A stretch of 34,266 nucleotides of DNA from Acidimicrobiia bacterium (GCA_016871335.1 VFZF01000009.1:1-34266), one strand, 5' to 3'. Counted from the stretch's first letter, positions 1 through 9,680 are shown. A program made the numbers and translations. Notes: generated by a model not told the origin, from the sequence alone.

Positions 1-50
1 CGCCCAACAACCCATCCGCCCATCCACCCAGCTGCCCATCCGCCCAGCCG
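1..50. repeat. GC-rich low-complexity intergenic repeat
   Basis: This stretch lies just downstream of the MacA-like adaptor stop codon. It is made of degenerate copies of a CCCATCCGCCCA-type unit (minus strand: GGCGGATGGGC). Related sequence occurs at 11558-11582, at the end of the SpoIID-like gene, and at 16631-16662, at the pckA/gatB junction. No gene is visible. Whatever follows the adaptor gene lies beyond the window edge. Confidence 0.5.
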
Positions 51-1787
51 TTAGCGTCCGCCGCCGCGACCGCCGCCACCGCCGCCCGTGGGCATGCCAC
101 CGGGCATGCCGCCGCGACCCTGCTGGCCGGAGAACGGGTTGCCCTGCGTGTTGGCGCCCGTCGTGGTCGGCGTCAGCCACGGCATCAGGATGTTGGTCAC
201 CAGTTCGGCGCCGACCGTCAGTTCCGCCGGCCCGCTGACGAGTTCGGTGAACGTGCCGTCCGAGATGCCCTGCATGATGTCGAGGCGCTCAAGCGTGCCG
301 TGGGGGGTCGTGGCCGTTGCCGGACGCAACACATAGACCTGGCCGCGTGAGGGCTGCCGCACCAACTCGGGGAAGAGCTGGTCAATCGAGGTCGCACCAC
401 GCTGCGCCATGGGCACCGCCGGAGCGGCCTGGCCCGCGTTGCCGCCACGGCCACCACGGCCGCCGCCGCGACCGCCGCCGTTTCCGAAGTTGATGCCTGC
501 GCGAGCCATCGCCGCCGCGCGCTGGTCCGCCGGCAGGTTCCGGATCGCTTCAAGCTGCTTCTGCTGTTCGGGCGTGAGGTTCATCCCCATGCCGCCACCC
601 TGACGACCGCCGCCTTCGCGAGTCCCCTGGTTGCCGCCCCGTCGACCAGCCGCCTGGAAGGGGTTGGCCTGCTGTGGAGCAGCTGCGGGCGCCGCCTGCC
701 CAGAGCCGGTCGAAGGGGCCTGCCCTGAGCTTGCCGAGGGGGCGGAGGACCCCGAGCCCGATCCGCCATTGCGGCCGGGGCCGCCTCCGCGGCCGACCGG
801 TGTCGGCGGTTCCTGCTTGAGAGCCGTCCACATGTCGTTGGTCGGGCGGAAGCGCAGCGCCGCCATCGGAATACGCATCACGTCGTCGCGACGCGCGACT
901 TCAATCTTCATCGACGCCGTCATGCCGGGCTTCAGACGCAGATCGTTGTTCCTCACGGTGGCCACCGTCGTGTACGTCACGACGTTCTGCTGGACAGTCG
1001 GGTTGATGCCGACCATCTGAATCGTGCCTTCGAAGTTCACGTTTGGATACGCATCCACGGTGAACAACACCCGCATGCCTTGGCGAACCTTGCCGATTTC
1101 GGCTTCGTCCACGCCACCTTCAAGCCGCAGCGTGGTGAGCTCAGTCGCGATGTCGAAGAACTTGGTCGCCTGCTGTGAGCCGACAATCGTCTGCCCCTTG
1201 TCCACGACGCGGTTGACCACGACGCCATCGATAGGGGAGATGATGGTCGCTTCCGTCACGTTCAGGCGGGCCTGGTCGAGGTTGACGTCGGCCTGCACCT
1301 TGGACTTCTCGGCAGAAGCAATCTGCGCGATCCGGCTCTTGACGGTCAATTCCGCCGTTTCGAGCGCCTGCTGGGTGACCAGCTTCGCCTCAAACATCTT
1401 GCGTGTCCGCTCCAGGCTGCGCTCGGCGTCTTCGAGCTGGACCCGCTGGTTGGCCAGGTCCACTTCCTGACGCGCGATGTTTGCTTCCTGAATGCGGACC
1501 TGCGTCTCGAGGAGGTCGGTGTTGACCTTGGCCAGCACCTGTCCCTGTCGCACGATCTCGTTGAAGTCGACGTACAACTCCTCGACCACACCAGAGACCT
1601 TGGATCCGACGTTGAAGGTGCGTTCCGCCTTCAACGTACCGGTGGCGCTGACCACTTCGACGACATCGCCCTGCGAGATCGCGGCCTTCATGAACTGCGG
1701 GACCTGCGGGGCTTTCTGGCTGTCCCAGTAGTAGTAGCCGCCGCCCGCGATCGCCAGAACAACAACGAGATAAATCAGTTTCTTCAT
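51..1787 (-). CDS. MacA/HlyD-family efflux adaptor with RGG-rich insert
   Basis: This is a periplasmic adaptor (membrane fusion protein) that would link an inner-membrane transporter to a TolC channel. The protein is 578 residues. The N-terminal anchor (MKKLIYLVVVLAIAGGG) is followed by a lipoyl/hairpin region with a long coiled coil (about residues 75-185), a second lipoyl half (ISPIDGVVVNRVVDKGQTI) and a beta-barrel. MacA homologues are usually about 370-400 residues. The excess is mainly an insert at about residues 329-458, rich in Gly, Arg, Ala and Pro with GRGG repeats, which also holds an LTPEQQKQLEAI segment like those of Spy/LTxxQ proteins. The start at 1787 is chosen because it opens the anchor and lies 5 bases after the RND stop. 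It is the last visible gene of the efflux operon. MacA-type adaptors are commonly followed by MacB-like ABC genes, which could lie off the left edge. The family call is firm; the transport partner is inferred. Confidence 0.9.
   Translation of the reverse strand: MKKLIYLVVVLAIAGGGYYYWDSQKAPQVPQFMKAAISQGDVVEVVSATGTLKAERTFNVGSKVSGVVEELYVDFNEIVRQGQVLAKVNTDLLETQVRIQEANIARQEVDLANQRVQLEDAERSLERTRKMFEAKLVTQQALETAELTVKSRIAQIASAEKSKVQADVNLDQARLNVTEATIISPIDGVVVNRVVDKGQTIVGSQQATKFFDIATELTTLRLEGGVDEAEIGKVRQGMRVLFTVDAYPNVNFEGTIQMVGINPTVQQNVVTYTTVATVRNNDLRLKPGMTASMKIEVARRDDVMRIPMAALRFRPTNDMWTALKQEPPTPVGRGGGPGRNGGSGSGSSAPSASSGQAPSTGSGQAAPAAAPQQANPFQAAGRRGGNQGTREGGGRQGGGMGMNLTPEQQKQLEAIRNLPADQRAAAMARAGINFGNGGGRGGGRGGRGGNAGQAAPAVPMAQRGATSIDQLFPELVRQPSRGQVYVLRPATATTPHGTLERLDIMQGISDGTFTELVSGPAELTVGAELVTNILMPWLTPTTTGANTQGNPFSGQQGRGGMPGGMPTGGGGGGRGGGR
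696..743. repeat. In-frame tandem 24-base repeat inside adaptor gene
   Basis: Two adjacent 24-base copies (696-719 and 720-743) agree at 19 of 24 positions. The second contains CCCTGAGCTTGCCGAGGGG, which resembles the dispersed CCTGAGCTTGTCGAAGGG repeat seen in many bacterial genomes. Because 24 is a multiple of three, the coding frame is kept; the copies encode the repeated Ser-Gly-Gln-Ala-Pro-Ser stretch of the disordered linker. Resemblance to the dispersed repeat is from memory. Confidence 0.6.
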
Positions 1788-1792
1788 GTCAA

Positions 1793-4700
1793 CTAAGCCC
1801 GTTCCGGAGTTGCCTGCGCCGCCCCTCGGCGCAAGCCAGCCCAACCTTCTTCAAACAACGTGTAGACCGTCGGCACCAGCACCAGCGTCAGCAGCGTGGA
1901 AGCTGCCAGGCCTCCGATGACAACCCGCGCCAGAGGGGCCTGCAGTTCGGCCCCCTCCCCGATCCCCAACGACATCGGCACCAGGCCGAGAATCGTTGTC
2001 AGGGTGGTCATCAAAATCGGCCGGAGTCGGGTGCGTCCCGCCTGTTCGACCGCCTCCCGCAACGGCTTTTTGTCGCGTCTGCGGAGGATATTCGTGTAGT
2101 CCACCAGCAGGATGGCATTGCTCACCACAATGCCGGCCAGCATGATTACCCCGATATACGCCTGAAGGCTGAAGGATGTTGACGTCAGCTTCAATGACGC
2201 CACCACGCCGATAATGGCCACCGGGACGGCGAACATGACGATGAACGGATCGCGCAGGGATTCATACTGCGACGCCATGACGGCGTAGACCAGCAGGACG
2301 GCCAGCAGGAGCAGGACCTGGAGTTGGTTGAACGCCTGCGCCTGCGTTTCGACTTCGGCCCCGAACCCGACGGTGAAGTCCTGGGGGACGTCCAGAGTCG
2401 GCAGTTTGGCCTGGACGGCCTTAACGGCGGCTCCCAGGGGCACCCCGGCCTCCAGTTCCGCATTCACGCGGGCAATCCGCTCCTGGTTCTTGCGGTCAAT
2501 TTGGGTCGGGCCACGGGCACTGTCGATCGTCAGCAGGTTCTTGGCCGGCAACACCTGGCCGCCGGGCGTGCTGATCAGCACGTCGCTGACTGATTCCGCC
2601 TGCGTCCGGTCTTCTTCGCGGAGGCGGACGACGATCGGAAACTCCTTGCCGCGTTCGCGGTAGACCGCCGCCTGCGTGCCCGCCATGTTCGTGCGGATGG
2701 CGTTGGCGACGTTGGTCACCGACAATCCGAGCAGGGCGGCCTTCGGCCGGTCCACGCGAATCGAGAGCTCAGGCCGGCCTTCCTGGCGGGCGATCTGGGG
2801 GTTCGCGATGCCTTCCGTCTGCTGGAGCAGCGCGAGCACATCCTGCTGTACACGGTTGGAGTCGGCCAGCGAGAACCCCCGGACTTCGACCGACAGCCGA
2901 CTGTCGGAGTTCAGATTGCCGAGCACGCGGTTCAAGGACTGATTACCGCCAGAGGCGCGCGTGGTCACTGTGACCCCGGGCAGTCCGACGAGGAGACGCC
3001 GCAGGTCAGTGGCAATTTGCTCGCTGCTGCGCGTGCGCTGCTCCTTCGGCGTGAGCTTCAGCGTGAGCGAGGCACTGCCGGCTCCGCCTCCCATGAAGCC
3101 GCCGCCTCCCGCCGAGGACACGAGCGTCACCAGCTCGGGAACGTTCTGGTTCACCATGTCCTCCAGCTGGAGCACGACCGCTTCGCTGCGTTCAATGCGG
3201 CTGCCGACGGCCAGCCGCGCGTTCACTGAGACTTCGCCCTCGTCGGTCGCCGGCATGAGTTCGGCCGGGATGGTCGGCAGCATCAGCATCGCTGCCGCTG
3301 TCAGGCCGGTCGCCGTCAGCATGACCGTGGGCCGGTGTTTCAGCGCCACATGCAGCACTCGACGATAGACCTCGTCGAGCCCCTCAAGCGCCCGCTCGCT
3401 CGCCGTGAAGAGGGCGCCGGACAGGCCACTGCGCTCGGAGAGCGGCGTGGGCAGCACCAGCAGCCGTGAGCACAACACCGGCACGATGGTGACGGCGACA
3501 AACAGCGACATCGACAGAGAGAAGATGACGACAATGGCCAGCTGCGTGAAGATGATGCTCGACACACCCGACAGGAACAGCAGCGGCACGAACACCGCGA
3601 TATGGGTGAGCGTGGACGCCAGGATCGCCGACGAGACCTCCTCGGCCCCGTCGATCGCCGCCTGCATCCTCGGCTTGCCCATCTCCATGTGTCTGAAGGT
3701 ATTTTCAAGGACAACGATGGACGCGTCGACGATCATGCCGACACCCAGCGCCAACCCACCGAAGGTCATCGTGTTCAGCGTGAAGCCCGCGAAGTAGAGC
3801 AGCGCACACGTGCCGATGATGGAAACGGGGATCGACGTGCAGATGATGAATGTCGACCGCAGGTTCCGCAGGAACGAGAAGATGACGATGACCACGAGGA
3901 TGGCGCCGAAGAGTGCCGACTCCCGCACGGCCGAGATCGACTGCTGGATGAACTTGGCCTGGTCTTCGAGCACCGTCAGGCGCAGGCCCTGCACATCGCG
4001 GTTGATGCGTTCGATCTCCGCTTTCACGTCTTCGGCGATGGCCACGGTGTTCTTGCCCGACTGCTTGGTGACGCGCATGCGCACGCCGGGTTTGCCGTTG
4101 ATGCGCGTGAACGACCGAAAGTCCTCCGTCGTGTCACGCACCTCCGCCACATCACGCAGGTAGACCGGCACGCCGTTGCGGGTGAAGACGATCAGGTTGC
4201 GGATGGCGTCGATCGAGTCGAACTGGCTCGACGACCGCAGGAGGAAGGTGGTGTCCCCCTCATTGACCTCGCCCAGCGGAACGTTCTGGTTCTCGGTCCG
4301 AATCGTCTGGATGATGCGATCGACCGGCAGGTCGAGCGCGGTGATCTTCTCGCGCGACAGCTCCACACGAATCTGGCGGCGCAGGCCCCCGTCGACCGTG
4401 ACCGAGGCCACACCTTCGACACGCTCCAGGCGCGGTACCAGGTCGACCTCCGCCATTTCGCGCAGCGTCACGCGGTCGTAGTTGCCCTCGACGCCGATGC
4501 CGATGATGGGCTGTGAGTTCGCGTCGAACTTGAAGATGGTCGGCGGGTCGGCATCCACCGGCAGGCGGCCGCGGATCCGATCGACGCGTGTGCGCACTTC
4601 GTCGGTCGCTTCGTTGAGGTCGGTGCCCCACACAAAGTTGAGGCGCACCGTGCCCGAGCCTTCGGACGCCGTCGAGTTGACCTGTTCGAGACCAGGGACG

Positions 4701-4918
4701 GCGGCCAGCGACTGTTCCAGTGGCCGGACGATCAACTCCTCGATTTCCACAGGACCGACGCCGCTGTAGCCGACGCGGACCGTCAGGCTGGGGAACGTCA
4801 CGTCCGGCATCAGGTCGACCGGCAGACGAGTGGCGGAAATCGATCCGAGCAGGATCACGATCGCCGACAACATGAACATCGTGACGGGTCTGTGGATGGC
4901 GAGGCGGGGGACGTTCAT
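1793..4918 (-). CDS. HAE1-type RND efflux pump
   Basis: This is a proton-driven inner-membrane RND transporter of the AcrB/MexB class, expected to export hydrophobic or amphiphilic compounds through the neighbouring adaptor and TolC channel. It has 1041 residues, the usual full length, with the opening [18 protein letters not shown], two large periplasmic loops and a duplicated 12-helix plan. The TM4 relay motif reads [10 protein letters not shown], with Asp398 then Ala399 where AcrB has two adjacent Asp (D407, D408). The second half keeps TM10-type sequence ([17 protein letters not shown]). The start at 4918 is chosen because it precedes the conserved N-terminal helix, and a GGAG lies about 10 bases upstream; a longer frame to 5020 only overlaps the adaptor gene. 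It lies between two adaptors in one operon, with a 5-base gap to the downstream one. The family is certain; the substrate is unknown. Confidence 0.95.
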   Translation of the reverse strand: MNVPRLAIHRPVTMFMLSAIVILLGSISATRLPVDLMPDVTFPSLTVRVGYSGVGPVEIEELIVRPLEQSLAAVPGLEQVNSTASEGSGTVRLNFVWGTDLNEATDEVRTRVDRIRGRLPVDADPPTIFKFDANSQPIIGIGVEGNYDRVTLREMAEVDLVPRLERVEGVASVTVDGGLRRQIRVELSREKITALDLPVDRIIQTIRTENQNVPLGEVNEGDTTFLLRSSSQFDSIDAIRNLIVFTRNGVPVYLRDVAEVRDTTEDFRSFTRINGKPGVRMRVTKQSGKNTVAIAEDVKAEIERINRDVQGLRLTVLEDQAKFIQQSISAVRESALFGAILVVIVIFSFLRNLRSTFIICTSIPVSIIGTCALLYFAGFTLNTMTFGGLALGVGMIVDASIVVLENTFRHMEMGKPRMQAAIDGAEEVSSAILASTLTHIAVFVPLLFLSGVSSIIFTQLAIVVIFSLSMSLFVAVTIVPVLCSRLLVLPTPLSERSGLSGALFTASERALEGLDEVYRRVLHVALKHRPTVMLTATGLTAAAMLMLPTIPAELMPATDEGEVSVNARLAVGSRIERSEAVVLQLEDMVNQNVPELVTLVSSAGGGGFMGGGAGSASLTLKLTPKEQRTRSSEQIATDLRRLLVGLPGVTVTTRASGGNQSLNRVLGNLNSDSRLSVEVRGFSLADSNRVQQDVLALLQQTEGIANPQIARQEGRPELSIRVDRPKAALLGLSVTNVANAIRTNMAGTQAAVYRERGKEFPIVVRLREEDRTQAESVSDVLISTPGGQVLPAKNLLTIDSARGPTQIDRKNQERIARVNAELEAGVPLGAAVKAVQAKLPTLDVPQDFTVGFGAEVETQAQAFNQLQVLLLLAVLLVYAVMASQYESLRDPFIVMFAVPVAIIGVVASLKLTSTSFSLQAYIGVIMLAGIVVSNAILLVDYTNILRRRDKKPLREAVEQAGRTRLRPILMTTLTTILGLVPMSLGIGEGAELQAPLARVVIGGLAASTLLTLVLVPTVYTLFEEGWAGLRRGAAQATPERA

Positions 4919-4949
4919 GTCATTCGCTCCGAAAAGTGCCGTGCCGTGG

Positions 4950-6206
4950 TTACTGTCCGCCGCGGCCGCCGTGCTGTCCGCCCGCACGTCCGCCGCCTTG
5001 CCGCCCGGGCGCCGAGCCACCGGGCATGTTCATCGGCGTGATCCGGTCCCCGTCGCGCAATGCGAGCGCGCCCGTCGTAATCACGCGCTGGCCTTCCGTC
5101 AGGCCCTCAAGGATTTCCACATGGGCGTTGTCCTGCAGGCCTGTGCGCACGGGCTGGAACTTCGCGTTCTGACCGTCGGGCAGGAACACGCCGCGCCGGC
5201 CTTCGCTGTCCACCACGGCATTGCGCGGCACGGTCAGGGCGTCCTGCTTGCGTTCGGCGGTCAGCCGCACCCGTGCGTACATGCCGGGTTTGAGCCGGTA
5301 GCCGGGATTCGGCACTTCGATTTCCATCGACGCCGTGCGGGTCGCCGCATCAAACACCGGCGCCACGCGACTCACGGTGCCCGAGAACGTTTCACCCGGG
5401 AACGCGTCCACTTCCACTTCAGCCTGCACCCCCTGGGTAATGCGTTTGAAGTCCTTTTCGACGAGGTTGGACACCATGCGCACGGTCGAAATGTCCACGA
5501 CCTGGAGGATCACCGTGTTCGCACCGGCGAACGCACCCTGGTCGAGGTTGCGGCGACCGACGAAGCCGTCCACCGGCGACACGATGTTCGTGTTCGACAA
5601 GGTGATCTTCAGTTCGTCGATGCGCGCCTGGGTCTGTGTGAGCTGCGCTTGCGCCAAATCCACGGCGGCGACGGCCGAGTTGTATGCCGCTTCCGCGTCT
5701 TCAACAGCCTGGCGCGTCTGCAGACCCTGTGCCAGCAACCCCTGCTGGCGCGCCATCGTCGTCTTCCGCAGCTGAAGATCGCTTTCGCGCTGCTTCAACG
5801 TGGCGCGGTTGACTTCGAGACTCTGTTCCGCCTGCTTGACCTGCTGCTGCAGCTCGCGATCTTCGATCTTCGCGATCTGCTGACCGCGCGTGACGCGGTC
5901 CCCGAGTTTGGCGGTGAGCGAGTCGATGCGTCCCGCCACGCGGGGCACCACGTCGACCGTCGCCTGGCCCACAAGGTTGCCGACCACCGTGATGAATTCG
6001 GTGATCTCACCGCGCGCGGCCGGCGCGGTGTCGACCGTCAGGGCCGGTCGGCCGAAGCCGCGCCCACCACCGGCCCCGCCCCGCCCACCGGCACCCGCGC
6101 CGGCCCCGGAGGCCGGCGTCGACGAGTCCGGCTGCGTGCTGCTGTAGTAGTAGTACCCGCCGCCTGTTCCGAGGAGCAGGACGGCGATCACGAGAATCTT
6201 TTTCAT
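4950..6206 (-). CDS. RND efflux periplasmic adaptor (HlyD/AcrA family)
   Basis: This 418-residue adaptor would bridge the RND pump at 1793-4918 to the TolC-like channel at 6214-7821. It opens with MKKILVIAVLLLGTGGGYYYY, a membrane anchor, then a Gly/Ala-rich linker (about residues 30-50). The lipoyl half-motifs, an alpha-hairpin with coiled coil (about 105-185), the second lipoyl segment (IVSPVDGFVGRRNLDQGAF) and beta-barrel and membrane-proximal regions follow. The C-terminus ends in a tail rich in Gly, Arg and Gln. The gene starts 7 bases after tolC and ends 31 bases before the pump, so the three are surely cotranscribed. Length is typical. Its Gly-Arg-rich tail echoes the larger insert in the second adaptor of the operon. 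Confidence 0.93.
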   Translation of the reverse strand: MKKILVIAVLLLGTGGGYYYYSSTQPDSSTPASGAGAGAGGRGGAGGGRGFGRPALTVDTAPAARGEITEFITVVGNLVGQATVDVVPRVAGRIDSLTAKLGDRVTRGQQIAKIEDRELQQQVKQAEQSLEVNRATLKQRESDLQLRKTTMARQQGLLAQGLQTRQAVEDAEAAYNSAVAAVDLAQAQLTQTQARIDELKITLSNTNIVSPVDGFVGRRNLDQGAFAGANTVILQVVDISTVRMVSNLVEKDFKRITQGVQAEVEVDAFPGETFSGTVSRVAPVFDAATRTASMEIEVPNPGYRLKPGMYARVRLTAERKQDALTVPRNAVVDSEGRRGVFLPDGQNAKFQPVRTGLQDNAHVEILEGLTEGQRVITTGALALRDGDRITPMNMPGGSAPGRQGGGRAGGQHGGRGGQ

Positions 6207-6213
6207 GGCGCGA

Positions 6214-7821
6214 CTACTGAATCCTCTGCACGCGGTCGAACTCCGCCACAGCGTTGATGTACCGAATCGTGGCTGACAGTTCGTTGTTGCGCGCGCTGGT
6301 CAGCGAATTCTGCGCCTGAATGACCTGGAAGTTCGTGATGGTGCCGAGGCCGAAGCGGGTGAGTTCCGCCTGCAGCGTGCGCTCGGACGCTTCACGCGTC
6401 TTCTGCGCGGCCAGCAGTTGCTTGTAGGTGCTCTGCACGTCAAGGCCCGCCGTGGTCACCGCCGTCTCAATGTTGAGTTCTGTCGAGCGCAGCGTCGTCT
6501 TCTGCTGTTCGAGCCGCAGTTCCGACTGCAGGTGGCTCGCCTTCGCTGAGGAGAGGCCGAGGGGTTTGCTGAAATTGAAGCTCAACGACCAGGTCGGGGT
6601 GTCGAGGCCGGCAATCGAGCGAAGGGCATCGCGGTACCCGCTTTCCTTGACCAACACCGGCGCGCCGCCAAGGCCCGAGCGGGCGAACTCGTTGCCGCCG
6701 ACGCCGGCGAGCCGATAGCTGGCCGTGAAACCAAGGCTCGGCATGATGCCGTTCCTGGAGAGTTCCAGGCCCATTTCCGACGTGCGAATCTGCTGACGCG
6801 CAATGACGATGTCTGACCGCTCGGCGATGGCGCGGTCCACGGCTGCCGGGATGTCCACCGTCTGAATCGCGAACGACACCTGATCCACCGGGTTGATGGT
6901 GGCGCGGAAGAACTCGTCAGTCGTGCTGTCCACGAGCAGGCGCTTGAACGCGAGCTCCGCGTTCCTCCACGCAATTTCCGTGGCGAGCAGCGCCTGTTCG
7001 GACGTGGCGATCTGGGCTTCCTGGAGCACCAGGTCAATTTCCGCGAGGGTGCCGATTTCGACACGGATGCGCTGATCGGCCAGTTGCTGATTCGCGAGGG
7101 CGAGCGCGCGGCGCTGGATTTCAATCGCCTCGATGGACTGCCGAAGCGCCCAATACCGCGTGCGCACCTGGTTCTTGATGTTCTCAATCTGCGCCTGCAG
7201 CTGGATGTCGACGATCTGCTTCTGGATTTCTCCCGTGCGCAGGTTGTTGCGCTGACCGTCAATCGTGCGGCCCGCCAGCAGCGGCTGCGTGTACTGGAAG
7301 TTCAGGTTCGACGAGTAGCTCGGATTCCGTGTTGAGAACGCACTGTCGGTCGCGTTGCGGTTGTTGCTGAAGTTGAAGGACACCTGACCGCCCTGCCAGG
7401 GCAGGCGCTGGCTCATCGACGAGCCGAAGGAGTTGACCTGGCTCGTGACGCGCGCACCGCCGTCGAGCTGCGACGTCGACTGCTGCGACGAGTTCGTGTA
7501 CCCGTAGTTGGCGTTGAGCGTCGGGCGGAAGTTCGCGCGCGCCGCCTGCAGCGTGTAGTCCTGAATCTGCGGGTTGAGCTTGGCGCTCTGGATGTCGAGG
7601 TTCTTCTCGAGGGCACGTTCCACCGCCTGCTCCAGCGTCAGCTCGATGCGCGGCGACCCGGGCACCTCGGGCGGCAGCGCGCGGCCCACCACATAGCGGT
7701 CCTGCTCCTGCACCTGCACACCGCCCACCGGCGCCGCCGCCGTCTGCGCCATCGCCATGGCCGGCACCACCAGTGCCGCCACAACCGCCCATGCCATTCC
7801 GTTCGCCGTCTGCTTCGTCAT
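6214..7821 (-). CDS. TolC-family outer-membrane channel
   Basis: This is an outer-membrane efflux protein forming the exit duct of the adjacent RND system. The 535-residue protein begins with a cleavable signal peptide (hydrophobic WAVVAALVVPAMAMAQ, likely cut after AMAQ). The mature part shows the duplicated TolC pattern: a helical segment near the N-terminus (LTLEQAVERALEKNLDIQSAKL), Gln/Asn-rich amphipathic beta strands, long coiled-coil helices (about residues 205-300) and a second repeat ending in SLTSARNNELSATIRYINAVAEFDRVQ. The ATG at 7821 is preferred over an upstream start at 7866 because GGAG lies 8-11 bases before it and the signal peptide follows directly. The adaptor gene starts 7 bases downstream. 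Confidence 0.93.
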   Translation of the reverse strand: MTKQTANGMAWAVVAALVVPAMAMAQTAAAPVGGVQVQEQDRYVVGRALPPEVPGSPRIELTLEQAVERALEKNLDIQSAKLNPQIQDYTLQAARANFRPTLNANYGYTNSSQQSTSQLDGGARVTSQVNSFGSSMSQRLPWQGGQVSFNFSNNRNATDSAFSTRNPSYSSNLNFQYTQPLLAGRTIDGQRNNLRTGEIQKQIVDIQLQAQIENIKNQVRTRYWALRQSIEAIEIQRRALALANQQLADQRIRVEIGTLAEIDLVLQEAQIATSEQALLATEIAWRNAELAFKRLLVDSTTDEFFRATINPVDQVSFAIQTVDIPAAVDRAIAERSDIVIARQQIRTSEMGLELSRNGIMPSLGFTASYRLAGVGGNEFARSGLGGAPVLVKESGYRDALRSIAGLDTPTWSLSFNFSKPLGLSSAKASHLQSELRLEQQKTTLRSTELNIETAVTTAGLDVQSTYKQLLAAQKTREASERTLQAELTRFGLGTITNFQVIQAQNSLTSARNNELSATIRYINAVAEFDRVQRIQ

Positions 7822-7899
7822 CTGCCTGCTCCGTTTGGACAGCCGCGCCGGGGGCGCGCTGTGCACCTTGCTGGTTGTAAAAACTCGTGGAAATCCGTA

Positions 7900-8433
7900 C
7901 TAGCGGCCGCGGGAGTCCCGGCCATCCCCGGACGTGAACCCGAACAGCCGATCCCAGAGATCCTGCATCCCCTTGTTCTGTTCGGGCGTCAGCACCAGGG
8001 CCATCCGATACAGCATAAGGGTCCGGGACTTGTAGAGCATGGTGCGCTGGGCCTCAACGCGATCAATCTGCAGGGCCACCACGTCGGGGCTGACCGTCCG
8101 CGCGGCAATCATCCGCTTCAGTTCGGTTTCCTGCTTCCTGAGTTCTTCCGCGCGGCCCGTCATTTCCTTCCAGCGGTCGTGCCACAGCGCGTCAATCCGC
8201 TTGGCCTGATCCGGGGTGAGGCCGACTTCCTTGATGATGGCGGGGTCCTTCCAGAAGGGCAGTTGGCTGCGCTGTTCGCCCGAGTCACGGTTCTGGGTGG
8301 TGGACCGGCCGGAGGACTGGGTCTGAGGTTTGGCCTGTTCCGGCGCGGATTGCACGGATTCCGCCCGGGAACCGGGGTTCAACACCGTCACGGCCAGGAT
8401 CACGGCGCCGACAATCGAAAGTCTGGTCTTCAC
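7900..8433 (-). CDS. LTxxQ (Spy/CpxP-like) periplasmic protein
   Basis: This is a 177-residue exported protein with a signal peptide (MKTRLSIVGAVILAVTVLNPGSRA). The mature helical part carries two LTxxQ-type motifs, LTPDQAKRIDALW and LTPEQNKGMQDLW, as in the Spy/CpxP/heavy-metal-resistance group. Family members act as periplasmic chaperones or envelope-stress and metal sensors. A long helix rich in Glu, Lys and Arg lies between the motifs. It starts with GTG at 8433 behind a GAGAGAAG purine run. It sits 78 bases upstream of tolC in the same direction, so it is probably the first gene of the efflux transcription unit and may sense the stress the pump relieves. That link is inference. The second adaptor of the operon contains a similar LTPEQQ segment. 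Confidence 0.85.
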   Translation of the reverse strand: MKTRLSIVGAVILAVTVLNPGSRAESVQSAPEQAKPQTQSSGRSTTQNRDSGEQRSQLPFWKDPAIIKEVGLTPDQAKRIDALWHDRWKEMTGRAEELRKQETELKRMIAARTVSPDVVALQIDRVEAQRTMLYKSRTLMLYRMALVLTPEQNKGMQDLWDRLFGFTSGDGRDSRGR

Positions 8434-8466
8434 ACTTCTCTCTTACGCCCAGTCAAAATCGCTTGT

Positions 8467-9636
8467 TTACGACCCGGACCCGGGCCCAGCCAGGGCTTCA
8501 AGCCGGCTGACCACCTGTCCCACGATGTTGTTGGGCGTCGAGGCACCGGCCGTCAGGCCAACGATCACCGGCCCGGGCGGAAGCCAGTCGGCGGCGATGG
8601 CCTCGGCCACGATGGACGTCGAGGGCAGTCCGATGGGCCGATGCCGCAGTGCCAACGCCGAGACCAGGCAGTCCGGAGCCGCAATATGGAAGGTGGGGCA
8701 CCTCTCGGCGCAGATCTTGGCCAAATTGCAGGTATTGCTGGAGTTATAGCCCCCGATGACGAGCATCAGGTCCAGCGGCACCTCGTTGAGCAGCGAAATC
8801 ACCGCGTCCTGCCGATCCTGGGTCGCACTGCAAATGGTGTCGAAGGCCCGGAACACGGACGGCAACGCGTCGGTCCCATACCGCTGGGCCATCGCCCGGC
8901 CAAACATTTCGCCAATGTCGAGCGATTCGCTCATCAGCATGGTCGTCTGGTTCGCGCACCCAATCCGCTGCAGATGAAGGTCGGGGTCAAACCCGGCCGA
9001 CACCGCCTTCCCGAACCTGGCCAGAAACGCTGCTCGGTCACCGCCGGAGACGATGTAGTCGCAGACGAACGCGGCTTCCTCTCTATCGAGGACGACAAGG
9101 TAGTGGCCGTCGGGGTATTGGGTCGCCTGGGAGGCCGTGGCCCGAGTTTCCTCGTGGGTCACCTTGCCGTGAATCACGGACGTGAAGCCGTCCTGGGCAT
9201 ACCGCTTGACGTTTTTCCAGACCGTCAGGACCGAGCCGCAGGTCGTGTCCACCAGCGTGCACCCCTGTCGGTCCAGGCGGGCCATATCCCCGACAGACAC
9301 CCCAAACGCCGGCAGGATCACCACATCGTCTGCTGCGAGCGTCGAGTCGTCTTCACCGGGGTCGGTGAGGAACCGGATCCCCTGCGCACGGAGCTGGTCG
9401 TTGACGTGCGGATTGTGAATGATTTCCCCGGTCAGAAAGACGCGTTTGGTGGGGAAGCGCTTCCGCGTCTGGTACGCGTAATCGACTGCCCGGTCCACCC
9501 CGTAGCAGAACCCGAATTCGCGGGCGAGATGGATCGTCAGCCGCCCTTGTGTCCGGACGAATCCCGCCTGCCGGAGTTCCTCAACAATCGCCGAGTCATA
9601 CGCCGCCGCTAGGTCCCCGGCCACGGCCGCCTTCAT
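8467..9636 (-). CDS. ispH: 4-hydroxy-3-methylbut-2-enyl diphosphate reductase
   Basis: IspH (LytB) is the iron-sulfur enzyme that makes IPP and DMAPP from HMBPP in the last step of the MEP isoprenoid pathway. The three cluster cysteines are visible in EFGFCYGVDRAV, LVDTTCGSV and DTICSATQDRQDAV, with HEET, GEIIHN, YNSSNTCNLAKIC and TAGASTPNNIV also present. At 389 residues it belongs to the longer class with an N-terminal extension (E. coli IspH is 316). The ATG at 9636 is chosen because AAAGG lies 8-12 bases upstream; a GTG at 9669 would add 11 residues without a ribosome-binding site. It is flanked by unrelated genes and appears monocistronic, 33 bases after which the LTxxQ gene begins. Confidence 0.95.
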   Translation of the reverse strand: MKAAVAGDLAAAYDSAIVEELRQAGFVRTQGRLTIHLAREFGFCYGVDRAVDYAYQTRKRFPTKRVFLTGEIIHNPHVNDQLRAQGIRFLTDPGEDDSTLAADDVVILPAFGVSVGDMARLDRQGCTLVDTTCGSVLTVWKNVKRYAQDGFTSVIHGKVTHEETRATASQATQYPDGHYLVVLDREEAAFVCDYIVSGGDRAAFLARFGKAVSAGFDPDLHLQRIGCANQTTMLMSESLDIGEMFGRAMAQRYGTDALPSVFRAFDTICSATQDRQDAVISLLNEVPLDLMLVIGGYNSSNTCNLAKICAERCPTFHIAAPDCLVSALALRHRPIGLPSTSIVAEAIAADWLPPGPVIVGLTAGASTPNNIVGQVVSRLEALAGPGSGS

Positions 9637-9680
9637 GTCGAGGCCTTTACGGAAGATGATGGGGGGCACGCGTCTATTCT

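Noticed and set aside
4830..9612. Long plus-strand frames opposite the adaptor (4830-6257) and ispH (7861-9612)
   Set aside because: They are antisense to clear genes and have no domain or signal peptide.
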